64,000 bases of DNA from Natronosalvus amylolyticus. GTDB taxonomy: Archaea > Halobacteriota > Halobacteria > Halobacteriales > Natrialbaceae. Where the stretch lies: assembly GCF_024298845.1 (NCBI RefSeq), contig NZ_CP101156.1, positions 1,922,001 to 1,986,000 on the forward strand, written 5' to 3'. Shown here piece by piece: positions 10,122 to 17,932 of this stretch. The notes beneath the pieces are model-generated. The model saw nothing but the letters and a program-made list of their open reading frames with translations, was not told the origin of the DNA and ran no database searches. Both the position numbers and the translations under genes were made by a program. Positions within the stretch are counted from its first letter, which is position 1. Each line of letters opens with the position of its first letter.

Positions 10122-11333
10122 TCAAATCAGCACTTCGACGGCGTAGCCTTCGGACTCGAGTGCCTCGAGCAACGCTTCGACGTGGTCGTGGCCACGGGTC
10201 TCGAGATCGATTTCGACCTCGGTGTCGCTCATGCCGATATCCCTCGAGGTGCGGTCGTGCTGGATTGCGTAAATGTTCGCGCGGTGGCCCGAGAGAATTG
10301 CCAACAGATCCTCGAGCGCGCCGGGTCGGTCCTTGAGCACAGTTTTGATCTTCAGATAGCGTCCGGTTTCGACCAGGCCACGGACGATGACGGTCGTCAA
10401 CATGTTCAGATCGATGTTGCCGCCACACAGCGCCGGGACGATCACCTCACCGGGTTCGTACTCGAAGCGGTCGAACAGGAGCGCGGCAAGGGCAACGGCA
10501 CCGGCGCCTTCGACGACAGTTTTGGAACGCTCGAGCAAGTGGACGACGGCCATGGCGATCTGTTCGTCGGTGACGGTGACGACCTCGTCGACCCGCTCCT
10601 GGATGATCGGGAACGTTTTCTCGCCGACGCTCCGGGTCGCGATACCGTCGGCGATGGTGTCGACTCCATCCAGCGAAACGACTTCCCCTTTCTCGAGCGA
10701 ACTGGCGACGCTGGAGGCACCGGCCGACTGGACACCGATGATTCTGACATCCGGCTTTTCGGTCTTGATGGCTGTCGCGATTCCCGAAATTAACCCGCCA
10801 CCGCCGATCGGAACGACGACGGTGTCGACGTCGGGACAGTCCTCGAGTATCTCGAGGCCGATGGTTCCCTGACCGGCCATCACGAACTCGTCGTCGAAGG
10901 CATGGACGTACGTCCGGCCCTCTTCGCGTTCGATCTCGTGAGCGCGTTCGGCCGCCTCGTCGTAATCCGCCCCCGAGAGGACGACCTCGGCCCCGTAGCT
11001 CTGAGTGGCTTTGACCTTGGAAATCGGAGCGTTCTCGGGCATCACGATCTTCGAATCCACGTCGGCGCGGGTGGCCGCGAGCGCAACGCCCTGGGCGTGG
11101 TTACCAGCGCTCGCGGTGACGACACCGGCGGCCTGTTCGTCGGGCGAAAGCGTCTGAATGCGGTTGGTCGCCCCCCGTATTTTGAACGCGCCGGTGCGCT
11201 GGAAGTTCTCGAGTTTCAGGTGCACCTCAGCACCGGTCATATCTGAGTAGGTATAGGAGTACGAAAGCGGCGTATGACGGGAGGTTTCACGCACCCGTTC
11301 AGCAGCCTCGAGGATGGCAGTACGGTCGAGCAT
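10122..11333 (-). CDS. ilvA: Threonine ammonia-lyase (threonine dehydratase), with C-terminal ACT domain
   Basis: This is a PLP enzyme that deaminates threonine to 2-oxobutanoate, the first step of isoleucine synthesis. The 403-residue protein shows the PLP lysine motif GAFKIRGA near residue 56, the SAGNHAQG phosphate-side loop, and the glycine-rich PIGGGGLISG loop. A C-terminal ACT-like regulatory domain (about 325-403) contains KDRPGALEDLL. The ATG at 11333 (MLDRTAILEAAERV) matches the normal family start. The frame stays open upstream to a GTG at 11480, but that part looks non-coding. It neighbours ridA. Confidence 0.94.
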   Translation of the reverse strand: MLDRTAILEAAERVRETSRHTPLSYSYTYSDMTGAEVHLKLENFQRTGAFKIRGATNRIQTLSPDEQAAGVVTASAGNHAQGVALAATRADVDSKIVMPENAPISKVKATQSYGAEVVLSGADYDEAAERAHEIEREEGRTYVHAFDDEFVMAGQGTIGLEILEDCPDVDTVVVPIGGGGLISGIATAIKTEKPDVRIIGVQSAGASSVASSLEKGEVVSLDGVDTIADGIATRSVGEKTFPIIQERVDEVVTVTDEQIAMAVVHLLERSKTVVEGAGAVALAALLFDRFEYEPGEVIVPALCGGNIDLNMLTTVIVRGLVETGRYLKIKTVLKDRPGALEDLLAILSGHRANIYAIQHDRTSRDIGMSDTEVEIDLETRGHDHVEALLEALESEGYAVEVLI

Positions 11334-11351
11334 GACCGCGACTACTCGGCA

Positions 11352-11366
11352 AGTATTGTAAATACT
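11352..11366. promoter_or_regulatory. Palindromic operator/promoter candidate upstream of ilvA
   Basis: AGTATTGTAAATACT is a perfect inverted repeat of AGTATT arms around GTA. On the minus strand it contains TATTTACAATA about 27 nt before the ilvA ATG at 11333, so the palindrome overlaps the TATA position. A regulator bound here would block TBP. This is an inference from position. Confidence 0.45.
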
Positions 11367-11420
11367 GTTGATCGGTGGTCGGAGAAACGGGCACACGTCG
11401 CTCGAGAGCGGTTGGAAAAC

Positions 11421-11443
11421 GTGCTGTCGGGCGCAGACAGCAC
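11421..11443. repeat. 8-bp perfect hairpin in the ilvA upstream region
   Basis: GTGCTGTC at 11421-11428 pairs perfectly with GACAGCAC at 11436-11443 across a 7-nt loop. If a minus-strand transcript starts from the TATA string at 11501-11510 (start near 11480), this hairpin would lie in a 145-nt ilvA leader. A role in attenuation is only a possibility. Confidence 0.4.
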
Positions 11444-11740
11444 GAAGGGAATACAGGTGTGCACGGCGTGTGACGTGCACCTGTATACGGGACCGGGAGG
11501 TATATAAAACTCATCCCTGCGCGGTGGAAGTGTAACCGCAAGCAGGAAGCGAGGTGAAACTGTTGTCTGACGGTCAGCAGACGGTCGTCATTCGAGTGTG
11601 AGTGACATAGCCATATTCAGTGTGTTTGGCAAATTTGTGTTCCACAGTATCAACGATACGGCCTGCAGACTGGACTCGAGTGCTCAATCGAGAACGTCTC
11701 GAGTCGATAGACCCTAAGCAGTGCCCACCAAGGCGAACGT

Positions 11741-13150
11741 ATGGCCGGACGCGACACCGCTGGAAACAAAAGCGACCAGTCGCTTCACGAGCGCGTCCGT
11801 GCCGTCTGGATCCGCGTATTGGCCCTCGCCTGGCCGATCATGGCCGAGCAGACGACCCGGACGCTCATGCGGACCGTCGACATCATCGTCACGGGGCTGC
11901 TTTCGCCGGCGGCAATCGCCGCGATTGGGCTCGCAGACTTGTATGCCAGACTCCCGCTGCGAATCGGCCTGGGACTCGGTGGTGGCGCGATTGCTCTCTC
12001 GAGTCAGGACACCGGGAGCGGAGCCACGGACACGCGAGACGAGGCGATTACCCAGGCAGTCCTGCTCGGTGCCGTTGCCGGGATTCCGTTCGTCATCTTT
12101 GGCTTCCTGCTGAGCGAACTCGCCATCGAAGTGCTCGGCGCCGAAGCAGACGTGGTCACCTACGGCGCAATCTATCTGGCGATTATTATGGCGACGGCCC
12201 CCGCCCGACACGTCTCGATAATCGCCGGTCGAGCGCTCCAGGGAACCGGCGACACCGTCTCCCCAATGGTCGTCAACGTCATCGCAAACCTGCTCAACGT
12301 GAGTGGATCGGTCGTGCTCGGCCTCGGCCTGTTCGGTGCCCCCCGCCTCGAGGTGGTCGGCGTCGGTCTTGCAACCGCGGTCGCAAACGTGTTTACCGCA
12401 CTGGCGCTCTGTGTCGTGATCGCCGGCCCGTGGCGTGAAGCCGGGTTCGTCCGGCCGACAGATCCCGTAATCGCCCGTCAGTTGCTCACCGTGAGTGCAC
12501 CGCGGGTCGCCGAGGGGATGGTCGCGACGGCCATCGAGTTCCCGTTCAACTCCATCTTGCTCATGATCAGTACGGAAGCCAACGCAGCCTACCAGATCGG
12601 TCGTCGCGTCTACCAGCAGTTCTCGAGCCCTCTCTCACGCGGCTACAACGTCGCGGCGAGCATCGTGGTCGGCCAGTACCTCGGCGAGGGAGACCCAGCA
12701 GAAGCGCGCTTCAACGGGTGGGCCATCGCCGGGCTTGGGCTGGCCACTGTCGGCGTGATCGGCATCCTCCTCGCCATCTTCGCCGAAACGTTCGTCTCGG
12801 TTTTTACGAGCGATCCGAAGACGGCCGACCATGCGGTTACGTTCGCTCAGGTGTACGGGATCAGTGCACCCCTGCTGGTCGTTTACATCGCCATCGCCGG
12901 CTCGCTACAGGGAGCCAGTGAAACCACGATCCCGTTTCTCGCTCGAGCGAGCGGCCTCTTTCTGTGGTATCTCTGTTTCTCCTACATTGCCGCCATCCAA
13001 CTCGGGTACGGCGTCGTCGGCGTCGCCGCCGGGATCTTCCTCTATTATCTCTGGGCCCTGCTGGTCGTCGCCTGGGGCTACCACTCGAGTGATTGGGCCG
13101 GCAAAGCAGCGCGAATGATGGCCGAACGCGGGAGCGTCTCGGACGACTGA
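11741..13150 (+). CDS. MATE family efflux transporter
   Basis: A 469-residue inner-membrane antiporter of the multidrug and toxic compound extrusion family, which exports drugs or metabolites using Na+ or H+ gradients. About twelve hydrophobic helices are visible. The N-terminal WPIMAEQTTRTLMRTVDIIVTG region and the mid-protein GRALQGTGDTVSPMVVNVI match MATE patterns, and the second half repeats the fold. The ATG follows a TATA-like box by about 27 nt. It stands alone between ilvA and the convergent citrate synthase gene. Confidence 0.9.
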   Translation: MAGRDTAGNKSDQSLHERVRAVWIRVLALAWPIMAEQTTRTLMRTVDIIVTGLLSPAAIAAIGLADLYARLPLRIGLGLGGGAIALSSQDTGSGATDTRDEAITQAVLLGAVAGIPFVIFGFLLSELAIEVLGAEADVVTYGAIYLAIIMATAPARHVSIIAGRALQGTGDTVSPMVVNVIANLLNVSGSVVLGLGLFGAPRLEVVGVGLATAVANVFTALALCVVIAGPWREAGFVRPTDPVIARQLLTVSAPRVAEGMVATAIEFPFNSILLMISTEANAAYQIGRRVYQQFSSPLSRGYNVAASIVVGQYLGEGDPAEARFNGWAIAGLGLATVGVIGILLAIFAETFVSVFTSDPKTADHAVTFAQVYGISAPLLVVYIAIAGSLQGASETTIPFLARASGLFLWYLCFSYIAAIQLGYGVVGVAAGIFLYYLWALLVVAWGYHSSDWAGKAARMMAERGSVSDD

Positions 13151-13225
13151 TAGTCCCTATGAGACGGGCAATCAGCCTGGGAACGAACGTTCGCATCGAA
13201 AAACGAGCGACATCGATGATTCAGT

Positions 13226-14374
13226 CTACCGCTCTTCGAGCGGAACGAACTCCTGGCTTTCGGGACCGGTATAACGGGCGCGTGGCCGTATGAGACGGTT
13301 TTCGTTCTGATATTCGAGCACGTGGGCAATCCAGCCGCCGGCACGGCTCATCGCGAAGATTGGGGTGTACATGTCGATCGGAATACCGAGCTGGTAGTAC
13401 ACTGAACCCGAGTAAAAGTCGACGTTCGGGGCGATGCCTTTGTCGACGAGACCTTTCTCCTCGGTGAGGTAGCGCTCGATGGTCGTCGTAATTTCGTACC
13501 ACTTGGCGTCGCCGCTTGCGGCGAGTTCCTCACTACGCTGCTGGAGGATGTGTGCGCGAGGATCCTTCACGTTGTAGACGCGGTGGCCGAAGCCGGGAAT
13601 GCGTCGGCCTTCGTCGGTCGCCTGTTCGACCCAGTCGCGGGGGTCGAGGTCGCTCTCGTCGATTTCGATAAGGACCTCCATGACGTCCTGATTTGCCCCA
13701 CCGTGCAGCGGTCCGGAGAGCGCGCCGATACCACCGGTGATCGCACTGTACACGTCGGCCATGGTCGAAGCGATGACCATCGACGTAAACGTCGAGGCGT
13801 TCAATCCGTGATCGGCGTGGAGGATAAGTGCCTGATCGAAGGTCTCGGCGGCGACCTCGTCGGGTTCGGTCCCCGTGAACATATACAGGAAGTTCGCTGC
13901 CAGTCCGAGTTCTGGGTCCGGGTCGACCGGCTCATCGCCCTGCCGGTATCGCTCGAACGCCGCCAGTACGGTCGGGATTTTCGCGGTGATACGCCGTCCC
14001 TTCCGGAGCGAAGCGTCCAGATCTTCGGCATGGGCATCGCCCTCGGGTTCGGTCGCAGAGAGCATCGAGGTCGCTGTTCGAAGCGCCGCCATCGGCTCCT
14101 CATCGGCTTCTGCGAGACGACGAACCGTCTCGAGAATCGCGTCGTCGACCTCTCGTTCGGCAACCATCGCCTCGGTGAACGACGACAGTTCGCGTTCATC
14201 GGGCAGGTGGCCATGCCAGAGCAGATACAGTACTTCCTCGTAGCTTGCCCCCTCGGCCAGCGTTTCGATCGGGTAGCCGCGATAGATCAGCCGACCGACA
14301 TCACCGTCGATCGAGCTGAGTTCTGATTCAGCGACTAAAACACCCTCGAGCCCTTTCTTGAGGTCGTCAGCCAT
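13226..14374 (-). CDS. Citrate synthase
   Basis: This enzyme condenses oxaloacetate and acetyl-CoA to citrate at the entry of the TCA cycle. The 382-residue protein is a short, archaeal/Gram-positive-type (dimeric) citrate synthase. The three catalytic residues fall in LHGGANQDV (His), GFGHRVY (His) and NVDFYSG (Asp), with substrate arginine in SRAGGW. The ATG at 14374 (MADDLKKGLEGV) is preferred over an in-frame start 63 nt upstream because family members begin with this segment. Transcribed alone. The symbol is usually citZ or gltA, and the sequence does not settle which. Confidence 0.95.
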   Translation of the reverse strand: MADDLKKGLEGVLVAESELSSIDGDVGRLIYRGYPIETLAEGASYEEVLYLLWHGHLPDERELSSFTEAMVAEREVDDAILETVRRLAEADEEPMAALRTATSMLSATEPEGDAHAEDLDASLRKGRRITAKIPTVLAAFERYRQGDEPVDPDPELGLAANFLYMFTGTEPDEVAAETFDQALILHADHGLNASTFTSMVIASTMADVYSAITGGIGALSGPLHGGANQDVMEVLIEIDESDLDPRDWVEQATDEGRRIPGFGHRVYNVKDPRAHILQQRSEELAASGDAKWYEITTTIERYLTEEKGLVDKGIAPNVDFYSGSVYYQLGIPIDMYTPIFAMSRAGGWIAHVLEYQNENRLIRPRARYTGPESQEFVPLEER

Positions 14375-14491
14375 AGCGAGAACTTTTGTGGGGGACTGGA
14401 AAAGTATTGCCGTTTGGTCGTTGACAGCGACGAACATGTTTCGGGAAGCAATCCCGTAGAACGAACGGCCGAGTGGGCAGAAACCAACGCG

Positions 14492-14767
14492 CTATTCGAT
14501 ATCTTCGAGTTCTCTCGAGAGCTGTATCGTCCGATAAACGGTGAGGACAATCAGCACGCTACCGGCGGTCGTCGCTGCGAGAACGAACCCGAGTGCGAGT
14601 AAATAGTTCGTCTGACTTGAGCCTGGAATCACGACGAAAAACAGGAATACGACGACCGTGAAACCGACTCCGATGACGAGCGAGATAGCCGCGTTTCGCT
14701 TGACCCGTAGCGCCTCGAACAGTCGGGCCGTCGGTGGCCGGTCGGGACGGTCAGCAGTGGAAGACAC
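14492..14767 (-). CDS. Small two-helix haloarchaeal membrane protein
   Basis: A 91-residue protein with a proline-rich cytoplasmic start (DRPDRPPTARLF), a basic patch VKRN, two hydrophobic helices, and an acidic end RELEDIE. It belongs to a group of short haloarchaeal membrane proteins of unknown role (DUF7536-like, from memory). The GTG at 14767 is preferred because TTTAGT at 14792-14797 is about 27 nt upstream; an ATG at 14782 is the alternative. It is unlinked to the MgtE-like pair that follows. Confidence 0.6.
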   Translation of the reverse strand: MSSTADRPDRPPTARLFEALRVKRNAAISLVIGVGFTVVVFLFFVVIPGSSQTNYLLALGFVLAATTAGSVLIVLTVYRTIQLSRELEDIE

Positions 14768-14833
14768 GAGTGTAACTAGCATCTCGAGGCACTAAATCGC
14801 GTCGGACCCGGTCGAAGAGGGACCACCAGACGT

Positions 14834-15415
14834 CTAGAAGACGACGACGTAGGAGACGCTGATGAAGATGATCATGCCGAACACGTCGACGACGTTAGTG
14901 ACGATCGGGATCGTCGTATCGTCGGGATCGATACCGAGATGGTACGAGGCGTAGGTGGTAGCGAAACTGAAGACGATTGCAATGAGAGCGACAGACATGC
15001 CGCTGACCAGCGAAATCGTCAACAGCGTCGTAAGCGCGAGCGTACTTCCGATCAGGGACCCGAGCAGCCACGCTCCGATGGCGAGCGCAGTGAAAATGGT
15101 CGCCGCAAGCGCCAGAATAGCGAGAACGTTCCCAATGAGTTCCGTATCACGCAGGTCGAACGAGGTCGTCCCCAGGTGGAGGCGACTCGAGAGACGGGAA
15201 CTCAATATCGCGCCGAGGTTGCCACCCATGTCGACCATCGTCGGAACCATTATCGCCAGAATGCCGTACTGCTCGAGCATCTCCTCGGCGTTCTCGAGGG
15301 TGATGCCCGCAGCGAGGACGATAATCGAGAGGACGATCAACAGTGGGAACATATTCGAGACGATGGCTTTGGTGTCCCACGTCCCGAGCGAGCCGCTGGG
15401 GCTTCCACCGATCAT
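14834..15415 (-). CDS. MgtE-type divalent cation transporter, half-size membrane domain (second gene)
   Basis: A 193-residue integral membrane protein of about five helices matching the transmembrane domain of MgtE/SLC41 Mg2+ channels. The key segment is MVPTMVDMGGNLGAILSSR, like the MgtE pore helix with its conserved Asp/Gly/Asn. There is no cytoplasmic N-domain and no CBS pair. Its start overlaps the stop of the previous gene by 1 nt (TGATG), so two half-proteins are made together and probably pair to form one channel. Confidence 0.85.
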   Translation of the reverse strand: MIGGSPSGSLGTWDTKAIVSNMFPLLIVLSIIVLAAGITLENAEEMLEQYGILAIMVPTMVDMGGNLGAILSSRLSSRLHLGTTSFDLRDTELIGNVLAILALAATIFTALAIGAWLLGSLIGSTLALTTLLTISLVSGMSVALIAIVFSFATTYASYHLGIDPDDTTIPIVTNVVDVFGMIIFISVSYVVVF

Positions 15416-15984
15416 CAGACGAGCACCTCCACGAGGCCGACGGCCAGCAACAGGAACAGCATGCCGAAGATGTCACCCAGCGTGGTGACGATGGGGCCGA
15501 CGAGGTTGTCGGGGTCGTAACCGTACTTGTAGCCGGCGAAGATGATCGCGAGCAGGCCGAATATCAGGACGACCGACGTGAGCACCCCGGAGATGAGCAT
15601 AATCGCGAGGAACTCGTACCACTCGGCGGCCGGCCAGCCGATGAGAGCGAGGGCGCCCCAGGTTACGAAAGCGATGACAACCGAGATGCCAATACCGTTG
15701 ATGAACGAGGCAAGAACGGCGTTTATCAGGCGCTCGTCGCGTTGGAATCGTGGTTCGATCAGCCCCTGGTGGAGCCCGCTCGCGATGCGCCCGCCGAGTG
15801 CACCGTAGACGTTCCCTCGAGTCGCCAGAAACACGGGAACCATCACGAGCAATCCGGGGAATCGCTGGACACTTTCCACCAGTCCCTCGAGGACGAGCCC
15901 AGCGAAGAGCCCGCCGCCAAGCGCGATAAGCAAGACTGGCAGCGCCTGTCGATAGATCGACCAGAATTCGGTTTTGATGGTCAT
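15415..15984 (-). CDS. MgtE-type divalent cation transporter, half-size membrane domain (first gene)
   Basis: A 189-residue membrane protein homologous in layout to the gene that follows it. The pore-like segment here is MVPVFLATRGNVYGALGGR, where the MgtE motif has Thr-Arg in place of the Asp seen in the partner. It likewise has five helices and no CBS domains. In eukaryotic SLC41 proteins two such halves are fused in one chain; here they are two genes coupled by TGATG. Mg2+ is the likely ion from family knowledge, but Co2+ or another divalent is possible. Confidence 0.85.
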   Translation of the reverse strand: MTIKTEFWSIYRQALPVLLIALGGGLFAGLVLEGLVESVQRFPGLLVMVPVFLATRGNVYGALGGRIASGLHQGLIEPRFQRDERLINAVLASFINGIGISVVIAFVTWGALALIGWPAAEWYEFLAIMLISGVLTSVVLIFGLLAIIFAGYKYGYDPDNLVGPIVTTLGDIFGMLFLLLAVGLVEVLV

Positions 15985-16455
15985 CGACGTTCACCTCCCG
16001 TGGTGACGGGCACCGTCATTTAGACGACCACTCGAGGGCCTCAGGCAGTCGGGCCGTGGTCCTAGACAGCCCCCAGTCGTCGACTGTACAGACCTCCCAG
16101 TGCGCGTCCGTTCAACAGCCTCCATAGACCTCACCACGGACGTGTGACCGGATAATTCCGGCGAACTCGCCCTGTAACAGGTCGAGAATCAGTTCCTCGA
16201 GACTGCGACCCAGCTCTCGAGCCTTCACGGGTGATTTGGCTGGCACCGAACCAATGATTGAATCGACCGGACGTATCCGATATTGTGACAGAGAAAGCAA
16301 CATTGGTGCAATATGGTCAGTGGCATCTGATAGGTGTTTTCCTCTCCACCCTAATACGGTACAATTTAGCACACCACAGTTTCGGGCAGGTTTTGTCAGT
16401 GAATCGCCTCGATGGCCGAAAAGGCTGCATAGTTGACTGTTTGCGCAGATCGGTT
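15985..16455. other. Intergenic region with relaxed composition
   Basis: 471 bp between the MgtE-like pair and the fluoride channel genes. The segment from about 16240 to 16450 is visibly richer in A and T than its neighbours and shows no coding pattern. A short minus-strand frame is listed separately at 16112-16303. The region looks like a decayed insertion or gene remnant, but no inverted repeats or transposase match could be recognised. Confidence 0.4.
16112..16303 (-). pseudogene. Possible small gene or gene remnant (63 codons)
   Basis: A 63-codon frame ends in the readable protein-like stretch SLEELILDLLQGEFAGII followed by RSHVRGEVYGGC. Codon choice in that second half is haloarchaeal, but the first part is not acidic and the start is weak. 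It may be the tail of a degraded gene. I recognise no family. Confidence 0.25.
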
Positions 16456-16863
16456 CTAGAAGCCGTTCACGAGAAGCCAGGCAAACGCGATCCCGGCGAG
16501 TGCGCTCACGAGATTGATCCCGGCGTTGAACGCGGCCCGTCGCCGCTGACCGCGCTCCCACAACTGGACAGTTTCGACCGAAAACGATGAAAACGTCGTG
16601 AACGCACCACAGGCACCGATTCCAATCAGGTAGAACGCACTTGCACCCGCATCCCCAAACGCGACCAACGCGAACACGAAGCTCCCGACGGTGTTGACCG
16701 TCAGCGTTGCGAGCGGAAACGCTTCCCAGGCGAGTCGCTGATAGACGAGATGTCGACAGATCGCTCCGATGGCACCGCCCGTTCCCACCAGGTGTGCGGG
16801 TTCGGCCTCGAGTGTGAGCCAGACGAGCACGGCCACAGTCTCGAATTCGAGCATCGTCGTCAC
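16456..16863 (-). CDS. crcB: Fluoride ion channel subunit (CrcB/Fluc), second gene
   Basis: A 135-residue, four-helix protein of the Fluc family, which exports toxic fluoride as a dual-topology dimer. Visible marks are GTGGAIGAICRHL, TVNTVGSFVFAL with the pore Asn, and CGAFTTFSSFSVET with the conserved Phe box. The GTG start overlaps the preceding stop (GTGA). Tandem Fluc genes normally make antiparallel heterodimers, one subunit in each orientation, and this pair fits that pattern. Confidence 0.92.
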   Translation of the reverse strand: MTTMLEFETVAVLVWLTLEAEPAHLVGTGGAIGAICRHLVYQRLAWEAFPLATLTVNTVGSFVFALVAFGDAGASAFYLIGIGACGAFTTFSSFSVETVQLWERGQRRRAAFNAGINLVSALAGIAFAWLLVNGF

Positions 16864-17255
16864 GAGCGGTCACCTCGCTTTCGGGTAACTCGAGCGATTT
16901 GCCGACCAACGAGGACGCCGACGAATCCGAGGGCGTAGTTCCCGACGACGATGCCGCCGAGTGCTAGCGGGCCGCCGGCAGTCGCCGTCTGGAACGCGAA
17001 GCCGCTGTAGGTCGTCAACGAGGAGAGAAACCCGGTGGTGAAGACGAGGCGCGATTTCCGGTCGACGAGACCGGTGTACTGCGCCTCGTAGACCAGAAAT
17101 CCGAGGACGGTGCTTCCGAGGACGTTGACGACGAGCAGTGCCACCTCCTCGGGGAGGACTCCGAGGGTAAAATATCGGAGGTTCGACCCGGCGAATCCGC
17201 CGATGCCGATCAGGGCGAGCATCTCGAGTCGACCGAGGACGGTATCTGTGGACAT
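16860..17255 (-). CDS. crcB: Fluoride ion channel subunit (CrcB/Fluc), first gene
   Basis: A 131-residue four-helix Fluc subunit with GGFAGSNLRYF, VVNVLGSTVLGFL and GFLSSLTTYSGFAFQT. It overlaps its partner by 4 nt and is translated first. The start at 17255 (MSTDTVLGRLEML) is chosen because the longer open frame upstream is basic and unlike the family. The partner's charge pattern in the loops differs, as expected of opposite membrane orientation. No fluoride riboswitch is evident upstream. Confidence 0.92.
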   Translation of the reverse strand: MSTDTVLGRLEMLALIGIGGFAGSNLRYFTLGVLPEEVALLVVNVLGSTVLGFLVYEAQYTGLVDRKSRLVFTTGFLSSLTTYSGFAFQTATAGGPLALGGIVVGNYALGFVGVLVGRQIARVTRKRGDRS

Positions 17256-17598
17256 GGCTGACGAACAGGGACCGTCAGCCGGATTCAGGTTATCCACTCG
17301 AGGACCGATGCCGGCGGTTGGGTCGGGCGGGCCCCATCGCCCGGTTACACCACGGTTACAAACGGACCGGCATGATAGTTTTGGCTTCGTCACCCTGACG
17401 GCGACTGCACGAAGGCGTACACAACCGCAAAACCGCTATATACGATGGTTACATCCATCTATAGTAGCCAGTGAAAGTCATTGCACACCCTACCGCAAGA
17501 CGACGTCGGGATAGGTGTGTGAATCGTGTCAATGGCTACTATATTCGACCTATCGTCTTCACGCGCCGTCGAAATTCCATCTCACTCACAGCCCACAG
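17256..17598. other. Intergenic region upstream of crcB, containing a MITE-like hairpin
   Basis: 343 bp between the divergent fluoride channel genes and the 69-residue gene at 17599. The MITE-like sequence at 17460-17543 is the main content. A short hairpin (GATGG...CCATC, about 17444-17459) abuts it. No other gene is visible. Confidence 0.5.
17460..17543. mobile_element. 84-bp MITE-like imperfect hairpin
   Basis: TATAGTAGCCA at 17460-17470 is matched in reverse complement at 17533-17543. The similarity continues inward with mismatches (TGA-A-G-CATTGCACACC against TGACACGATTCACACACC) to a palindromic centre CGACGTCG near 17500. The whole element can fold on itself and encodes nothing. Such 80-90 bp hairpins are typical of non-autonomous elements mobilised by a transposase elsewhere. 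No clear target duplication is seen. Confidence 0.55.
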
Positions 17599-17808
17599 AT
17601 GAACACGCTCACGAAATTCGTCCGAACCGTGCAGAACAGACTGTCGAACACCGACGATACCGACGAGCAAGAGCGCTCGAGGAAGCAATCCCGCAATCGA
17701 TGGTATACCGGTCCCGAAGCGGCGGTGCCGGCCTCCGACACGTGGAACGATCCAGCGATCAAGTACCAGGAGTCCTGTTGTCGCCGAATATCCGACCCGG
17801 ACGAGTGA
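17599..17808 (+). CDS. Hypothetical protein, 69 residues
   Basis: A short soluble protein with a mixed-charge N-terminus (TKFVRTVQNRLSNTDDTDEQ), a central RNRWYTGPEAAVPASDTWND and two adjacent cysteines near the end (ESCCRR). The composition suits a haloarchaeal protein, and the tryptophan-containing core suggests selection. I do not recognise a family. It begins 56 bp after the MITE-like hairpin, whose right end may have displaced its original promoter. Confidence 0.45.
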   Translation: MNTLTKFVRTVQNRLSNTDDTDEQERSRKQSRNRWYTGPEAAVPASDTWNDPAIKYQESCCRRISDPDE

Positions 17809-17895
17809 ATCCGGTCACAATCGAACTGGGGTCTTTCGTGGTCTTGTCGCCGGTGTCTTTTGTGGATCTGGGTCTGTTCCCGTAGACACCTCGAG

Positions 17896-17927
17896 TATAA
17901 AGACTGAAGTTTAGACTGGATCTAAAC
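17896..17927 (+). promoter_or_regulatory. TATA box and DtxR-like palindrome of the CDF gene
   Basis: TATAAAG at 17896-17902 is followed by the perfect inverted repeat GTTTAGA (17909-17915), five spacer bases, and TCTAAAC (17921-17927). The repeat covers the expected transcription start, six bases before the ATG at 17933. TTTAG/CTAAA half-sites around a short spacer resemble DtxR/MntR/IdeR-family metal-regulator operators; that match is an inference. Confidence 0.6.
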
Positions 17928-17932
17928 CAACC

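Larger units (their letters stand above)
11334..11740. other. Structured intergenic region between ilvA and the MATE gene
   Basis: 407 bp between divergent genes with no convincing coding sequence. It contains a palindrome at 11352-11366 over the likely ilvA promoter, a strong 8-bp hairpin at 11421-11443, an imperfect palindrome at about 11451-11486 (ATACAGGTG arms), and a TATA string TATATAAAAC at 11501-11510. The MATE gene has its own TATA-like CCCTAAGC about 27 nt before its ATG, so the 11501 box must serve something else. Confidence 0.5.

Noticed and set aside
11334-11480. N-terminal extension of IlvA up to a GTG at 11480
   Set aside because: The extra 49 residues are not acidic, contain hairpin sequence, and are absent from the usual family start; a TATA-like palindrome stands before the ATG at 11333.
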